Positions 1-9,196 of a stretch of 64,000 nucleotides of DNA are shown here, piece by piece; positions within the stretch are counted from its first letter, which is position 1, and every line of letters starts with the position of its first letter. The DNA is taken from assembly GCA_046328115.1 (NCBI GenBank), contig JAXLXE010000002.1:913801-977800 (forward strand), given 5' to 3'. The DNA is from JAXLXE01 sp046328115. Its GTDB lineage: Bacteria; Chloroflexota; UBA6077; JACCZL01. Made by a program: the position numbers and the translations under genes. The notes below the pieces were generated by a model, which was not told the origin of the DNA, did no database searches, and was given only the letters and a program-made list of their open reading frames with translations.

Positions 1-404
1 GAGAGCCCCACCCGCGCCTGCAGGCTGAGGGCGGGGTGGCAGCACGTGAAGATCAACCGGAGGCGCTCGTCAGCGACCACACCACTCACGCTGTCAGGCA
101 TAAGGCCAGTCCCGTCAAATGCAAGGCGATCGTCCCGCGAGGCTTCTTCGAGATGGTGACCCACCCGGGCCGCGTCTCGACGGAGGCGGTTGATCCCCAG
201 GTTCCGGGCCGTCGTGATGATCCAGCCCGCCGGACTTGGCGGAAGTCCAGCGGCGGGCCAACGTCGAAGTGCAACCAGGAACGCATCCTGAACCGCGTCT
301 TCAGCAACGTCGATGTCGCCAAAGACGCGCACCATCACCGAAACGGCCCGAGCGTGCTCCTCTCGGAACACTCGCTCAACGGCAGAGGTGGAGACGCTGG
401 TCAA
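1..404 (-). CDS. ECF sigma factor, SigJ-like, YCII-associated (truncated by window edge)
   Basis: N-terminal part of an ECF sigma factor running off the left edge. Translating the minus strand from 404 gives region 2 (FGDIDVAEDAVQDAFLVALR), then GWIITTARNLGINRLRR and the hallmark RLIFTCCHPAL of the sigma subgroup that pairs with YCII proteins. The likely start is TTG at 404-402, overlapping the TGA of the upstream YCII gene, so the two are translationally coupled; a GTG about 15 codons further in is the alternative. Family members direct core RNA polymerase to stress or detoxification promoters, and the C-terminal SnoaL/DUF6596-like part would lie outside this window. Family call is strong; target genes are unknown. 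Confidence 0.88.
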   Translation of the reverse strand, partial: MTSVSTSAVERVFREEHARAVSVMVRVFGDIDVAEDAVQDAFLVALRRWPAAGLPPSPAGWIITTARNLGINRLRRDAARVGHHLEEASRDDRLAFDGTGLMPDSVSGVVADERLRLIFTCCHPALSLQARVGL

Positions 405-778
405 TCGCTGCCGCGAGAGTGGAGGGCTGCCCGTTGAAACGGCCGCAGCTCGATGGGCAAGCCCGTGGCGCGCGCGAACCTCATTGCCCACTCGAGCGCG
501 GCGTCGAGATCTGGCGCGCGGATAATGCTGATCCCGCCGACGTGTTCTTTGGCCTCGACGAAAGGCCCATCCGTCATCAGTTCCTCGCCGTCGCGGACGC
601 GCACGACTGTGCTGGTCGCGGCAGCGTGCAATCCACCGCCGAACACCCACGCGTCCGCCGCGACAAGCTCCTGATTAATCGCTGCCACCTCGCGCATGAT
701 TGGATCCAGGACTTCTGGCGGCGGCGGGTCGCCGTCCGGCTGGATCATGCTCAGCAAGTAGTATTTCAACTCAGTCAT
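401..778 (-). CDS. YCII-related (DGPF) domain protein
   Basis: 125-residue YCII/DGPF-domain protein. The motif TDGPFVEAKEHVGG (residues 69-82) is the signature of the family, a ferredoxin-like dimeric alpha/beta barrel. The ATG at 778 is preferred over the in-frame ATG at 820 because GGAG precedes it at good spacing and the protein then begins MTELKYYLL, as relatives do. The gene overlaps the sigma factor start (404), the usual YCII-sigma pairing; YCII proteins are thought to act as sensors or partners of the sigma factor. No catalytic function can be assigned. Confidence 0.88.
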   Translation of the reverse strand: MTELKYYLLSMIQPDGDPPPPEVLDPIMREVAAINQELVAADAWVFGGGLHAAATSTVVRVRDGEELMTDGPFVEAKEHVGGISIIRAPDLDAALEWAMRFARATGLPIELRPFQRAALHSRGSD

Positions 779-970
779 CTCCGGCTTCTCCTCGGCGTGC
801 CAATCGGGTGTGCATGTCAATCGGGCGTGCGTACAAATCGAATGTCGACCAGCGGCCCTCCTCTACCACTGGCTCTGGGACGCGCCACGTGGCACCGGTC
901 TGCTGAGCGCGGGGCCCGTCAGGCCGATGCTGCACCAGGTGCCCCTCGTAAAGCAGCAGGCGATCCATCA

Positions 971-999
971 TCTATACAAATAGCAGTCGCCGATATCGA
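971..999 (-). promoter_or_regulatory. Candidate sigma-70 promoter of YCII-sigma unit
   Basis: Read on the minus strand: -35 TCGATA (999-994), 17 nt spacer, -10 TATAGA (976-971), each 4/6 to consensus. Transcription would start near 964, giving a leader of about 185 nt before the YCII start at 778. Apart from this promoter I see no supported gene in 821-1209. Confidence 0.4.
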
Positions 1000-1209
1000 C
1001 AGCCGGCCGAGAGCGCCGGGCCAGACCTGCGCTGGCCGCCCGATTCGTCGCGGACACACGGGGTACCGCGGCCAGTTGACGTGCGCGTTCCCAGGGGCGA
1101 CACTTCACCTCCACCAGCTCACCCAGGAGGGTGGGCCAGTTTTTCTGCGGGGCGAAGGAAGCGCGCCGTGGCGCGGGACCGACGTCCAGTCCTGACCAGG
1201 GAGGTCCAT

Positions 1210-2883
1210 TTGCGCGGTGTAGACGCAGTCGCGAAGATCCTCAAGCAAGAGGGCGTTGAGTACCTCTTCTCCTACCCCAATAACAACCTGATCGACTCCG
1301 CGGCAGCGATCGGCATCCGACCGATCATCGCGCGAAGCGAGAAGACGCTCATCAACATGGCGGACGGCTACGCCCGCGCGTCGAACGGCCGCAAGACCAC
1401 GGTCATCACCGTGCAGGCCGGCCCCGGCATCGAGAACGCCTTTGGTGGCCTGGCCCAGGCCTACGCGGACGGCATCCCGCTACTGATCATCCCAGGTGGT
1501 CCAGACCAGCACCGCTGGGGTGAGCCGCCGGAGTTCGACCCGCTCCCGGTCTATCGCAACATCATGAAGTGGGCCGGCCGAATCAACTTTGCCGACCGCA
1601 TTCCAGAGCTAGCCAGCCGCGCCTTTGCGCAGCTCAGAAATGGCAAACCCGGCCCGGTGCTGCTGGAGCTTCCCCGCGACGTCGCCGCCGCGCAGATCGA
1701 TGACAACTTCGAATACACGCCGCGACGCGGTTACCGCTCTGCCGGCGACCCCGCGGACGTGGCGGAGGCCGCCCGGCTGCTCCTGGCGGCGAAGCGCCCC
1801 TTCATCCACGCCGGGCACGGCGTGCTGTGGGCGGAAGCCTGGGACGAGCTGCGCGAGCTTGCGGAGCTGGTGAAGGCACCGGTCATGACGACCATGGCCG
1901 GCAAGAGCGCCTTTCCAGATGACCATCCGTTGGCGCTAGGCAGCGGCGGCCACACCATCACCAAGACGGCCGGTCACTTCCTCGTGAAGAGCGACCTGGT
2001 CTTCGGCATCGGCGCCAGCTTTGCCAAGGGCAGCTTCTCCACCCCGATCCCCAGCGGCAAGAAGATCGTCCAGATCAACGTGGATGCCCGCGACGTGGAC
2101 AAGGACTACATCACGGACCACGCGGTGATCGGTGATGCCAGGCTGGTGCTGCGCCAGATCATCGACGCCGTAAAGAGCCAGGGTGGGTCAAAGCGGAACG
2201 GCGATGAGGTGGTGGCCGAGATCAAGGCCGCCAAGAACGAGTACCTAGACGAGTGGCTGCCGCGGCTCACCTCCAGCGAGTCTCCGATCAATCCCTACCG
2301 GGTGATCTGGGACATGCTGAAGACGGTGGACGCCCGCGCCACGATCATCACGCACGACTCAGGCAACCCGCGCGACCAGACCATGAGCTTCTGGGAGGCG
2401 CCCATGCCCCGCGGCTACATCGGCTGGGGCAAGTCCACCCAGCTCGGAACGGGCTACGGCATCGCCATGGGCGCCAAGCTGGCCCACCCGGACAAGCTGT
2501 GCATCAACATCATGGGCGACCTGGCGTTTGGCACGGCTGGCATGGAGGTTGAGACGGCGGTGCGCGAGCGGATCCCGATCATGACGGTGATCCTGAACAA
2601 CTCGCGCATGGGCGGCTACGGCCACCACATGCCCACGGCCAGCGAACGCTACGGCTCCAACCGACTGTCCGGGAACTACGCGGCCGTGGCCAAGGGCCTG
2701 GGCGCGTACGCCGAGCGTGTGGAGGACCCGAACGACGTGGCCAACGCCATTGCGCGCGGCATCAAGGCCACGCGCGAGGGCCAGGTGGTAGTGCTGGAGA
2801 TGGTGACCAAGGAGGAGCCGGTCTACCCAGCAGCGCCCGCGATGCTCAAGGAGCTGACCGAGCGCGAGCTGGCCTCGGTCTAG
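1210..2883 (+). CDS. Thiamine-diphosphate-dependent enzyme, acetolactate synthase-like
   Basis: 557-residue ThDP enzyme with the three-domain plan of acetolactate synthase/benzoylformate decarboxylase relatives. The N-terminal PYR domain has the catalytic glutamate in ARSEKTLINMADGYARAS (E44); the middle domain spans about 195-340; the C-terminal PP domain has the Mg/ThDP signature GD (436-437) through ILNN (461-464), with GDL where GDG is usual. The TTG at 1210 is preceded by GGGAGGT at 5 nt spacing; the reading frame open further upstream lacks such a site. There is no small regulatory (ilvN) subunit next to it, so an ILV biosynthetic role is doubtful; a catabolic 2-oxoacid enzyme is as likely. 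A strong terminator follows. Confidence 0.85.
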   Translation: MRGVDAVAKILKQEGVEYLFSYPNNNLIDSAAAIGIRPIIARSEKTLINMADGYARASNGRKTTVITVQAGPGIENAFGGLAQAYADGIPLLIIPGGPDQHRWGEPPEFDPLPVYRNIMKWAGRINFADRIPELASRAFAQLRNGKPGPVLLELPRDVAAAQIDDNFEYTPRRGYRSAGDPADVAEAARLLLAAKRPFIHAGHGVLWAEAWDELRELAELVKAPVMTTMAGKSAFPDDHPLALGSGGHTITKTAGHFLVKSDLVFGIGASFAKGSFSTPIPSGKKIVQINVDARDVDKDYITDHAVIGDARLVLRQIIDAVKSQGGSKRNGDEVVAEIKAAKNEYLDEWLPRLTSSESPINPYRVIWDMLKTVDARATIITHDSGNPRDQTMSFWEAPMPRGYIGWGKSTQLGTGYGIAMGAKLAHPDKLCINIMGDLAFGTAGMEVETAVRERIPIMTVILNNSRMGGYGHHMPTASERYGSNRLSGNYAAVAKGLGAYAERVEDPNDVANAIARGIKATREGQVVVLEMVTKEEPVYPAAPAMLKELTERELASV

Positions 2884-2906
2884 CCTCCATCTTCTGGTAG
2901 TTGCTC

Positions 2907-2946
2907 GGGCCGCGGCTCCCTCCGATGCCGTCGGGAGCCGCGGCCC
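2907..2946 (+). terminator. Intrinsic terminator after ThDP enzyme
   Basis: Perfect 14 bp inverted repeat GGGCCGCGGCTCCC / GGGAGCCGCGGCCC with a 12 nt loop, 23 nt after the stop codon. The downstream T-tract is weak (CTTTGTT). Confidence 0.75.
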
Positions 2947-2974
2947 CCAGCTTTGTTCTGGACGCAAACTCGTG

Positions 2975-4483
2975 ATGGCATCAAACGCGGCCACAGCCCA
3001 CGCTGAAGAGCGCCGCTGGCTGTTCTTCTCGCTCGCGGCGCTCAGCATTCTGATGTCCGCCATTGACAACACGATCGTGGCGGTGGCGCTGCCCACCCTG
3101 ATCGTGGACCTGGACACCAGTCTCACCTGGGCTGGCTGGACCGTCACGGCGTACTCGTTGACGCAGACCATCATGATGCCGATGGCCGGGAAGCTGGCGG
3201 AGCAGTTTGGTCAGATGCGGGTCTTTCTGATCTGTGTGATGCTCTTCACGCTAGGCTCGCTGCTCTGCTGGTTCGCCCCGAACGTCTACGTCTTGATCGC
3301 CTGCCGGATCCTGCAGGCCGCCGGCGGCGGAGGCTTCTTCCCTTCCGCCACCGGGATCGTTGCTCAGCGCTTCCCCGCCACGCGCAGCCGCATGATTGGG
3401 CTGTTCGCCACCATCTTTCCGGTCGGCGGCATCCTGGGGCCGAACATCGGCGGCGTGATCATCCAGAACTTCGGCTGGCGGGCCGTGTTTCTGGTAAACG
3501 TGCCCATAGGCTTGCTGGTCATCGCCACCCTCGCCCGGGAGGCGCTTGGACCACGGGCAGAACGGCACGCAGTGGGGAGATCCATCGACTTCGTGGGCGC
3601 GGCGCTCCTTGGAGGCGCCATCCTCACGCTGATGTCGGCGCTCACGCTGTTGGGCCGGAATCCGGAGCTTGCGCAGTCGCCGATACTCTGGGCCACACTG
3701 GTTTTCAGTGCCCTGCTGCTGGCCGTGTTCATCCGCCACGAGCGCCGAGTGAGCGACCCAATTCTGGATCTGGACCTGGTGGCACAGCATCCGTTCCTGG
3801 CGATGAACGTGTTCAACATCATGGCCGGCGTCTGCTTCATGGGATTCTTCACGTTCATCCCGTTCTACGCCACGGTGCAGTACGGCATGCGGCCGCTCGA
3901 AGCTGGCCTGGTGCTCACGCCTCGGTCGCTCGTCATGATCGTCGTGTCTACCACCACGAGCTTCATGTTGTCGCGCACCGGGTACCGCGCACCCATGCTG
4001 GCCGGACTCGCCTGCGTGGTCAGCACCCTGTTGCTGCTCGGACTGGGTCCCACCGAGCTCAGCCTGGGGCCCGTCGAAGTCTCGCCGTTGATCCTCCTGA
4101 TCCTGATGATGGCCCTGTCCGGCATGGGAATGGGGCTGCTCATCCCCTCATCCAACAACGCGGGTCTCGACCTGGTGCCCCGGCGAACGGCGGCAATCTC
4201 TGGGATCCGCGGCCTGTTCAACTCCACCGGCGGCGTTATTGGCACGGCGCTCATCGTGCTCTGGCTCGAACTGAGCCCGGATAAAGCCATCGGCCTGCGG
4301 CAGGTGTTCGCGGCGCTCGGCGTGCTGCTGCTGGCGGCCGGCCCGCTCCTGCTGCTGATACCAGACACCGCGCTGGAGAGACGACGTCGAGAGCAGCGCG
4401 CGGCCGTTGCTGGCGCGGAGGCAGACGTAGCGGCTGCCCGCGACCGTCTGGCGCGAGGCGCCGGCCCGACCACGGATCGCTGA
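2975..4483 (+). CDS. MFS drug:H+ antiporter, DHA2 (EmrB/QacA) type
   Basis: About 502 residues with roughly 14 hydrophobic segments, the DHA2 topology. Motif D-like NTIVAVALPTL lies in TM1, motif A GKLAEQFGQMRVFL after TM2, and motif C FPVGGILGPNIGGVI in TM5, the mark of proton-coupled efflux antiporters. GTG (2972) and ATG (2975) are adjacent starts; neither has a clear Shine-Dalgarno. The basic C-terminal tail (RRRREQR) is cytoplasmic. It stands alone after a terminator and has no adjacent EmrA-type fusion protein, so substrate is unknown. Confidence 0.9.
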   Translation: MASNAATAHAEERRWLFFSLAALSILMSAIDNTIVAVALPTLIVDLDTSLTWAGWTVTAYSLTQTIMMPMAGKLAEQFGQMRVFLICVMLFTLGSLLCWFAPNVYVLIACRILQAAGGGGFFPSATGIVAQRFPATRSRMIGLFATIFPVGGILGPNIGGVIIQNFGWRAVFLVNVPIGLLVIATLAREALGPRAERHAVGRSIDFVGAALLGGAILTLMSALTLLGRNPELAQSPILWATLVFSALLLAVFIRHERRVSDPILDLDLVAQHPFLAMNVFNIMAGVCFMGFFTFIPFYATVQYGMRPLEAGLVLTPRSLVMIVVSTTTSFMLSRTGYRAPMLAGLACVVSTLLLLGLGPTELSLGPVEVSPLILLILMMALSGMGMGLLIPSSNNAGLDLVPRRTAAISGIRGLFNSTGGVIGTALIVLWLELSPDKAIGLRQVFAALGVLLLAAGPLLLLIPDTALERRRREQRAAVAGAEADVAAARDRLARGAGPTTDR

Positions 4484-4558
4484 ACGCCGCGGCACCGGCT
4501 AGACTATGGGCTGACGGGCAGAGTAGCCACCCTGAAACCCGCCCAACGGAGGGTCGCG

Positions 4559-5026
4559 ATGCCGCCAACACCGATCCAGGAGTTCCTTTCAGACCCACAG
4601 CGCGCCCTGCTGGCTGCCGTCCTGGACCAGCTCATCCCGGCCAAGCGAGACGTTCCCGGCGCCGGGACGCTGGGCGTGGGCCGCACGGTCGAGCTCTCGC
4701 TCGCTACCGCCTCAGAGACGCGACGCTCGCTCATAGATGCTCTGGCCTCGATCGAGATCACCAGCGACGGCCGCTTCGTGCAGATGGACGTTGCTGAGCG
4801 GGACGCAACGCTGCGGGTGGTAGAAGCAGCGCACCCACGCCTGTTCTCTGAACTGGTCCAGCACACCTACCGCGGCTACTACACGCACCCTCGAGTCATC
4901 GCCAGCGTCCAGCCATCCACGGCCCCGCCACAGCCCCTGGGCCACACACTGCCACCGTTCGATGAGAGCCTGCTGAGCCGGCAGCGCGCGCGGGACCCGT
5001 TCTGGCGGCGCACGGACACCAACTGA
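4559..5026 (+). CDS. Gluconate 2-dehydrogenase subunit 3-like protein
   Basis: 155 residues resembling the small subunit family of membrane gluconate 2-dehydrogenase: IQEFLSDPQRALLAAVLDQLIP at the N-terminus and LVQHTYRGYYTHPRV in the middle are typical. Partner subunits (FAD GMC dehydrogenase, cytochrome c) are absent here; homologues are often found alone next to unrelated oxidoreductases. ATG is preceded by CGGAGGG. No Tat signal peptide is visible. Family call from sequence pattern; function inferred only. Confidence 0.75.
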   Translation: MPPTPIQEFLSDPQRALLAAVLDQLIPAKRDVPGAGTLGVGRTVELSLATASETRRSLIDALASIEITSDGRFVQMDVAERDATLRVVEAAHPRLFSELVQHTYRGYYTHPRVIASVQPSTAPPQPLGHTLPPFDESLLSRQRARDPFWRRTDTN

Positions 5027-5065
5027 CCCTTTCTGAACACAGTCCACACCACGCGGAGAGATGAC

Positions 5066-6394
5066 GTGAGCACCCCTCTGACCCGAACGACTACCCGAGC
5101 CGAGGAGTACTTCGAAGCCGCGAAGCGCGTATTGCCAGGCGGGGTCTCCGCGTCCGCCCGACTCCACAAGAGCCTGGGGCGACCCATGGTGGCCCAGCGG
5201 GGCGCGGGTGGGCTGGTGTACGACATCGACGGCCGGGAATATGTGGACCTGTGCACCGGCTTTGGCGCCGGGCTCATGGGCCACGGCCATCCCGCTATCA
5301 AGACCGCCATCAACGACATCGTTGAGCGCGGCATCCTGTGCTCGTGGGAGGTACCAGAGGTCCTCTCCGTAGCCCAGAAGCTCACCGAGATCATCCCGTG
5401 CGCAGAATTCGTCCGCTTCGCAACATCAGGCACCGAGACAACGTGGCACGCCGTCCGCACCGCGCGCGTGTTCACGGGCCGCCCCCTGGTCGTCAAGTTC
5501 GAGGGCCACTTCCACGGCTACAACGACCACCTGGGCTACACCTATTGGCCACCCGTCGAGCAGCTTGGCGCCCTGGATGCCATGGCCAGCATCCCCGCCA
5601 GCGAGGGCATGCCAGGCTCGCTGGCAGAGTCCGTGCTGGTGCTGCCGTTCAATGAGCCATCCATCTTGGAGCGCGTGCTTCGCGCGCGCGGCAGCGACAT
5701 CGCGGCGGTCATCCTAGAGCCCATCAACTTCAACTCCGGCGGTGTGCTTCCAGCGCCCGGCTTTCTGGAGCTTCTTCGCCGGCTCACGGCCGAGCTGGGG
5801 ATCATCCTGATATTCGATGAGATCCTCTCAGGCTTCCGCACCGGGCCCGGGTGCGCCCAGGAGTACCTGGGCGTGACGCCGGACATGTGCACGCTGGGCA
5901 AATCCCTGGGCGGAGGCACGGCCCTGAGTGCGTTCATGGGGCGCCGCGACGTGATGTCCGCGGTGGCACCCCTTGGCGGCGCCGTCCACAGCGGTACGTT
6001 CAATGCCCACCCCATCGCCATGGCAGCCGCGAACGCGTTCCTCGACGAGATCAAGCGGGATGGTTTCTGGCCCAGACTAGACGCGATTGCCCAGCGTTTG
6101 TACCCGGGGTTGCGTCAAGCGTTCGCAAGCGCCGGACTGCCCGTGTGGGTCCAGGGCGTGGGGAACCGCTTCTGTCTGGTGTTCGGGCTCGCCGAGGAGC
6201 CCACCAGTTATCGCCAGTCCGGCCTGGACGACAAGGACCTGCAGACCAGGTTCTTCGCGGCGGCGATCGAGGAAGGCGTGTACTTCCACAACATGTACCA
6301 CCACGGCTTCTCTATCCAGCACACGGATGAGCAGATCGATCGCGCCATTGAGGCAGTCGGGCGAGCCGCGCGGAGGGTGATGGCCGGCCGCTAG
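5066..6394 (+). CDS. Class III PLP aminotransferase, glutamate-1-semialdehyde aminomutase-like
   Basis: 442-residue fold-type I PLP enzyme. The cofactor aspartate is in FDEILSGFR (D251) and the Schiff-base lysine in TLGKSLGGGT (K279); GTETTWHAVRTAR matches the phosphate-binding region of the HemL-like branch. GTG start with GGAGAG upstream. No tetrapyrrole genes are nearby, so a hemL housekeeping role is unlikely; an omega- or beta-amino acid aminotransferase is more plausible. Its stop overlaps by 4 bp the stop of the convergent glycosidase gene. Confidence 0.85.
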   Translation: MSTPLTRTTTRAEEYFEAAKRVLPGGVSASARLHKSLGRPMVAQRGAGGLVYDIDGREYVDLCTGFGAGLMGHGHPAIKTAINDIVERGILCSWEVPEVLSVAQKLTEIIPCAEFVRFATSGTETTWHAVRTARVFTGRPLVVKFEGHFHGYNDHLGYTYWPPVEQLGALDAMASIPASEGMPGSLAESVLVLPFNEPSILERVLRARGSDIAAVILEPINFNSGGVLPAPGFLELLRRLTAELGIILIFDEILSGFRTGPGCAQEYLGVTPDMCTLGKSLGGGTALSAFMGRRDVMSAVAPLGGAVHSGTFNAHPIAMAAANAFLDEIKRDGFWPRLDAIAQRLYPGLRQAFASAGLPVWVQGVGNRFCLVFGLAEEPTSYRQSGLDDKDLQTRFFAAAIEEGVYFHNMYHHGFSIQHTDEQIDRAIEAVGRAARRVMAGR

Positions 6395-8133
6395 CGACGG
6401 CTGGTGGGCGCGGTGCCGCCGGTCTTCGGGGTGGCCGTTGGCGGCACGTTGGTGGACGGTTTCGGTGTGCTGGTGGGGGCCGGTTTTGGCGTGGCCGTGG
6501 GGATCGGGGTCGCGGTGGGCACGGCCGTCGCCGCGGCCTTCCCCTTCGGGGTGGGCGTAGCAGTGGCGCTCGACTTCGATGAGCTGGCGGGCGCCGGCTT
6601 GGGCTTAGATGGGACGGGTGGCGGCGCGTTCTGGATGACGGGCGGCGGCTCCTCGATCTTATTGGATGGCGGGGGGGCCGGACGCGACGGCGCGGAGGCG
6701 GTCTCCACGACGATGAGCGGGTTGCCACCGATCATCCGCGTCATGGGCGCGTGGGGCACCGTCGATGCCGTGGCGGGCTCCAGGTCCAGCGCAAACGCGC
6801 CATCCACCGCGGCGATCTCGCGCTCGTTCCCCCACTTGTCCACCACAACCGCGCGAGGCCCGCTCGCGGTGATCCGAGCCGGCGTGACACCCGTTCCGAG
6901 GCTCCACACCACGGTCACCAGATCCGCCCCACGGGCCAGCCGCACCTGGACCACGTCCCCCTCACTGCCCATCTGACCGTCTGACGCACCCGCCAGATAA
7001 CGCTGCGCCACGCGGTACGCATCCAGCGCCGGACGCGCCGAGCCATCCGCGCGGACGAGGCCCATCTGCTCGGTGCCCACCGGGGTGTCCCCGTCCGTCA
7101 TGGAGTACACGCTGATCCGGTCCACGTTGGCCGCCAGGCCAGCCGCAACAGCCTGGATCACGTAGGAAGCCTGCTCGTCCAGCGTGGCGCGGAAGTCCCC
7201 CGCCGGCAATGGGTTGGCCGGATCGTTCCACGGCGCAACGTTGGTCTCCGCCACCCAGATGGGCTTGTCAAAGCCGCGCTGCTGCATGAGCGAGTGGAAC
7301 AGGCGAGCAACCCGGAAGACGCCAGCCGGTTCGTTGTACAGATGGAGAGAGGCCACGTCGAAATACCAGCCGTTGGCCGGCGCCAGCGGGTCGCGCGATG
7401 CGGCGTCCAGGTAGCGCTGAAAGTACTGGGTGCGGCCATACTGGTGGTCCCACCAGTAGGTCAACCCTGGTAACGCAACCGTGGCCGATGGATTTGCACG
7501 CTTGATCGCCAGGTAGCCCGAACGCTGGAGCTTGAAGAAGTCCTCCACGGAGCCGTCCCACGTGTGGGTGTCGGAGGCAGCGTCCCAGACGTCCGGCTCG
7601 TTCCAGATCACCCAGTCATCTATCCGGCCACGGTACCGCTCTGCGATCTTTCGCGCGAAGTCCGCCCAAAGGTTGCCTGGATCGTCCGGCGCCAGGTCAA
7701 GCCCGGCCGGCACCCCGTTCACGGAGCCGTTGGTGCTCGCCCACGGCGGCGTGGAGATGAGCAGACCCACGACCCGACGGCCCGCCGCTAGCTCACGGTC
7801 CAGGACCTCATCGGAGAAATAGAACGGGTTCCAGTCATCTGGACCGCCCTCCTGGAGCGCACTCCACCAGAAGACAACACGGCTCCAGCGGACGCCCGCG
7901 TCCGTTGCGACATCGGTGGCCCGATACGCCTCCACCGCTCCGAACCGCGGGTCACTCCCCACGGCCGACGCAGCCGAAGGCGCAGGCACGGCGGAGGCCG
8001 GGGGCACCGTCAGCGGCAGCGCCATCAGCGCCGCGGTCATCACGTATCCAACGAGTCTGGCGCGGTGGCTCAACGGGGGTTCCGCGCCTCCTCGGAGCGG
8101 CCTGGCCGGCAAGTTGGCGCATTCGCGCCTCAC
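6391..8133 (-). CDS. Secreted glycoside hydrolase, clan GH-A-like
   Basis: 580 residues. A hydrophobic signal segment ends at PPASAVPA (about residue 50). The TIM-barrel part carries the acid/base glutamate in DWVIWNEPD (E179) and the probable nucleophile in IWVAETNVAPWN (E296), the arrangement of clan GH-A (GH5/GH39-like) retaining enzymes. From about residue 480 to the end is a P/T/A/K-rich low-complexity tail with PTATP-type repeats, likely an exported linker or wall-spanning stalk. The start is uncertain: GTG at 8133 gives a long basic N-region; a GTG-ATG pair near 8043-8040 would leave a normal signal peptide. Substrate is unknown. Confidence 0.82.
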   Translation of the reverse strand: MRRECANLPARPLRGGAEPPLSHRARLVGYVMTAALMALPLTVPPASAVPAPSAASAVGSDPRFGAVEAYRATDVATDAGVRWSRVVFWWSALQEGGPDDWNPFYFSDEVLDRELAAGRRVVGLLISTPPWASTNGSVNGVPAGLDLAPDDPGNLWADFARKIAERYRGRIDDWVIWNEPDVWDAASDTHTWDGSVEDFFKLQRSGYLAIKRANPSATVALPGLTYWWDHQYGRTQYFQRYLDAASRDPLAPANGWYFDVASLHLYNEPAGVFRVARLFHSLMQQRGFDKPIWVAETNVAPWNDPANPLPAGDFRATLDEQASYVIQAVAAGLAANVDRISVYSMTDGDTPVGTEQMGLVRADGSARPALDAYRVAQRYLAGASDGQMGSEGDVVQVRLARGADLVTVVWSLGTGVTPARITASGPRAVVVDKWGNEREIAAVDGAFALDLEPATASTVPHAPMTRMIGGNPLIVVETASAPSRPAPPPSNKIEEPPPVIQNAPPPVPSKPKPAPASSSKSSATATPTPKGKAAATAVPTATPIPTATPKPAPTSTPKPSTNVPPTATPKTGGTAPTSRR

Positions 8134-8175
8134 CCCGAGAAAACGTGCGTCAGCGCCGCCGGTTTCGAGACAACG

Positions 8176-8205
8176 CGACAGAAGATCTATTTAGCGATTC
8201 TGTCG
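8176..8205. repeat. Inverted repeat between protease and glycosidase genes
   Basis: CGACAGAA (8176-8183) and TTCTGTCG (8198-8205) form a perfect 8 bp inverted repeat around an AT-rich 14 nt centre, unusual in this GC-rich DNA. It sits between the stop of the upstream protease gene (8240) and the start of the glycosidase (8133). It could be an operator or a weak stem-loop. Confidence 0.5.
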
Positions 8206-8239
8206 TGTTGCGGATCGTCCCCCGGGTCCCGTGGCGCGC

Positions 8240-8947
8240 TCAGGTCGGGATTTCGCAGACGACTCGCCGCCTGGTGGGCCGGCGAAACTCGCCGTCCAGC
8301 ATCCACGCGTGTGCCAGAGCCACCCCCGCCAGGTTGCATTCAGACGGCTCCCAGGCCTCCTCGCCCAGGACGTGCATGGGATCGCCAGACCAGGTAGCGT
8401 GCTCCAATCCTAGCGCGTGGCCAAGCTCGTGGACCGCCGTGGTGTGGACTTTGTCGCGGTCTAGCCGCGCACCAAGGTCGCGACCCAGGATCAGAATCCG
8501 CACGCTTTGGATGGCGCCGCTGGAGTCCACCTTCAGGTGGGTCATGCCATCCGCGTAACGCGACTCGCGCGCAGACAGCACAATATGGATGTCAACATCC
8601 TCATCTTCGTCCCGTTCTTGCTCGCGGAGCGGCACCAGGCGCATCCGAGTCAGCGGCTGCAGGTCAGACTCTCGGAATGCCTCGTTCCAGGATTCGATGG
8701 CCTTGATCACCAGCCCGGGTGCCTCACGATGAACTCCAGAGCCCACCTCAATCCGATAGGTGATCTCTGGGTGGGCCCAGGCGGCACGCTCCACCGCGAG
8801 CGGTAACACGTAGTCTCCGCGTTCGCGCGTCGTGACGGCCACCTCGCGCAGCCTCAACTTCGCGTCCCCCAGCGAGGGAAACAGGTCCACCATCGCGGCG
8901 ACGGCAGCGACGAGGATGAACGCCCTATTCACGATTCGTCCGAACAT
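8240..8947 (-). CDS. Membrane-anchored matrixin-like zinc metalloprotease
   Basis: 235 residues (start at ATG 8947; an in-frame ATG at 8983 would add 12). A hydrophobic N-terminal segment (NRAFILVAAVAAMVDLF) exports or anchors it. The zinc motif HELGHALGLEH (about 173-183), the HExxHxxGxxH of metzincins, is followed by WSGDPMHVL, whose methionine fits the Met-turn. The family cleaves extracellular proteins. No pro-domain cysteine switch is visible. It lies directly upstream of, and parallel to, the secreted glycosidase, so the two may be co-expressed. Confidence 0.82.
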   Translation of the reverse strand: MFGRIVNRAFILVAAVAAMVDLFPSLGDAKLRLREVAVTTRERGDYVLPLAVERAAWAHPEITYRIEVGSGVHREAPGLVIKAIESWNEAFRESDLQPLTRMRLVPLREQERDEDEDVDIHIVLSARESRYADGMTHLKVDSSGAIQSVRILILGRDLGARLDRDKVHTTAVHELGHALGLEHATWSGDPMHVLGEEAWEPSECNLAGVALAHAWMLDGEFRRPTRRRVVCEIPT

Positions 8948-9119
8948 GGCCCTGCTCTCGTCACCTCCCCGTGACCGGAGCATCGACAGGGTAGTCGCCC
9001 CGGGCCAGAATTTCCAGGTTTTCTTCCCGTTCCAATGAAAACGCGCGACGGCTACTCTGATCAGCTCGCCGGGCTTTCACACGAAGTCGCCAACGCGACA
9101 CTTCCTATCGCATCGCTGC

Positions 9120-9148
9120 TTGTGCGTTACGTAATGCGCTCGTATAAT
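9120..9148 (+). promoter_or_regulatory. Sigma-70 promoter for secreted glycosidase
   Basis: TTGTGC (9120-9125), 17 nt spacer and a perfect TATAAT (9143-9148). The predicted start near 9155 leaves a leader of about 210 nt before the TTG start at 9366. The stretch 8984-9365 holds no supported gene; it contains this promoter, the hairpin at 9161-9196 and the leader. Confidence 0.65.
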
Positions 9149-9160
9149 CCGGACCAGTTA

Positions 9161-9196
9161 GGGCCGCGTCCCGGTCAATGGCGACCGGCGCGGCCC
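9161..9196 (+). promoter_or_regulatory. Strong leader hairpin just downstream of transcription start
   Basis: GGGCCGCG-TC-CCGGTC pairs with GACCGG-CGCGGCCC (14 bp, two-base bulge, 6 nt loop), beginning about 6 nt after the predicted transcription start. It is followed by TTGCC rather than a T-run, so it may stabilise the 5' end or act as an attenuator. Confidence 0.45.

Noticed and set aside
771..971. 66-residue minus-strand frame upstream of the YCII gene
   Set aside because: Its start lies upstream of the predicted transcription start (about 964), it has no family features and no ribosome site; more likely leader.
236..1195. 319-residue plus-strand frame at the left edge
   Set aside because: Lies opposite the well-supported sigma factor and YCII genes; Arg-rich shadow composition.
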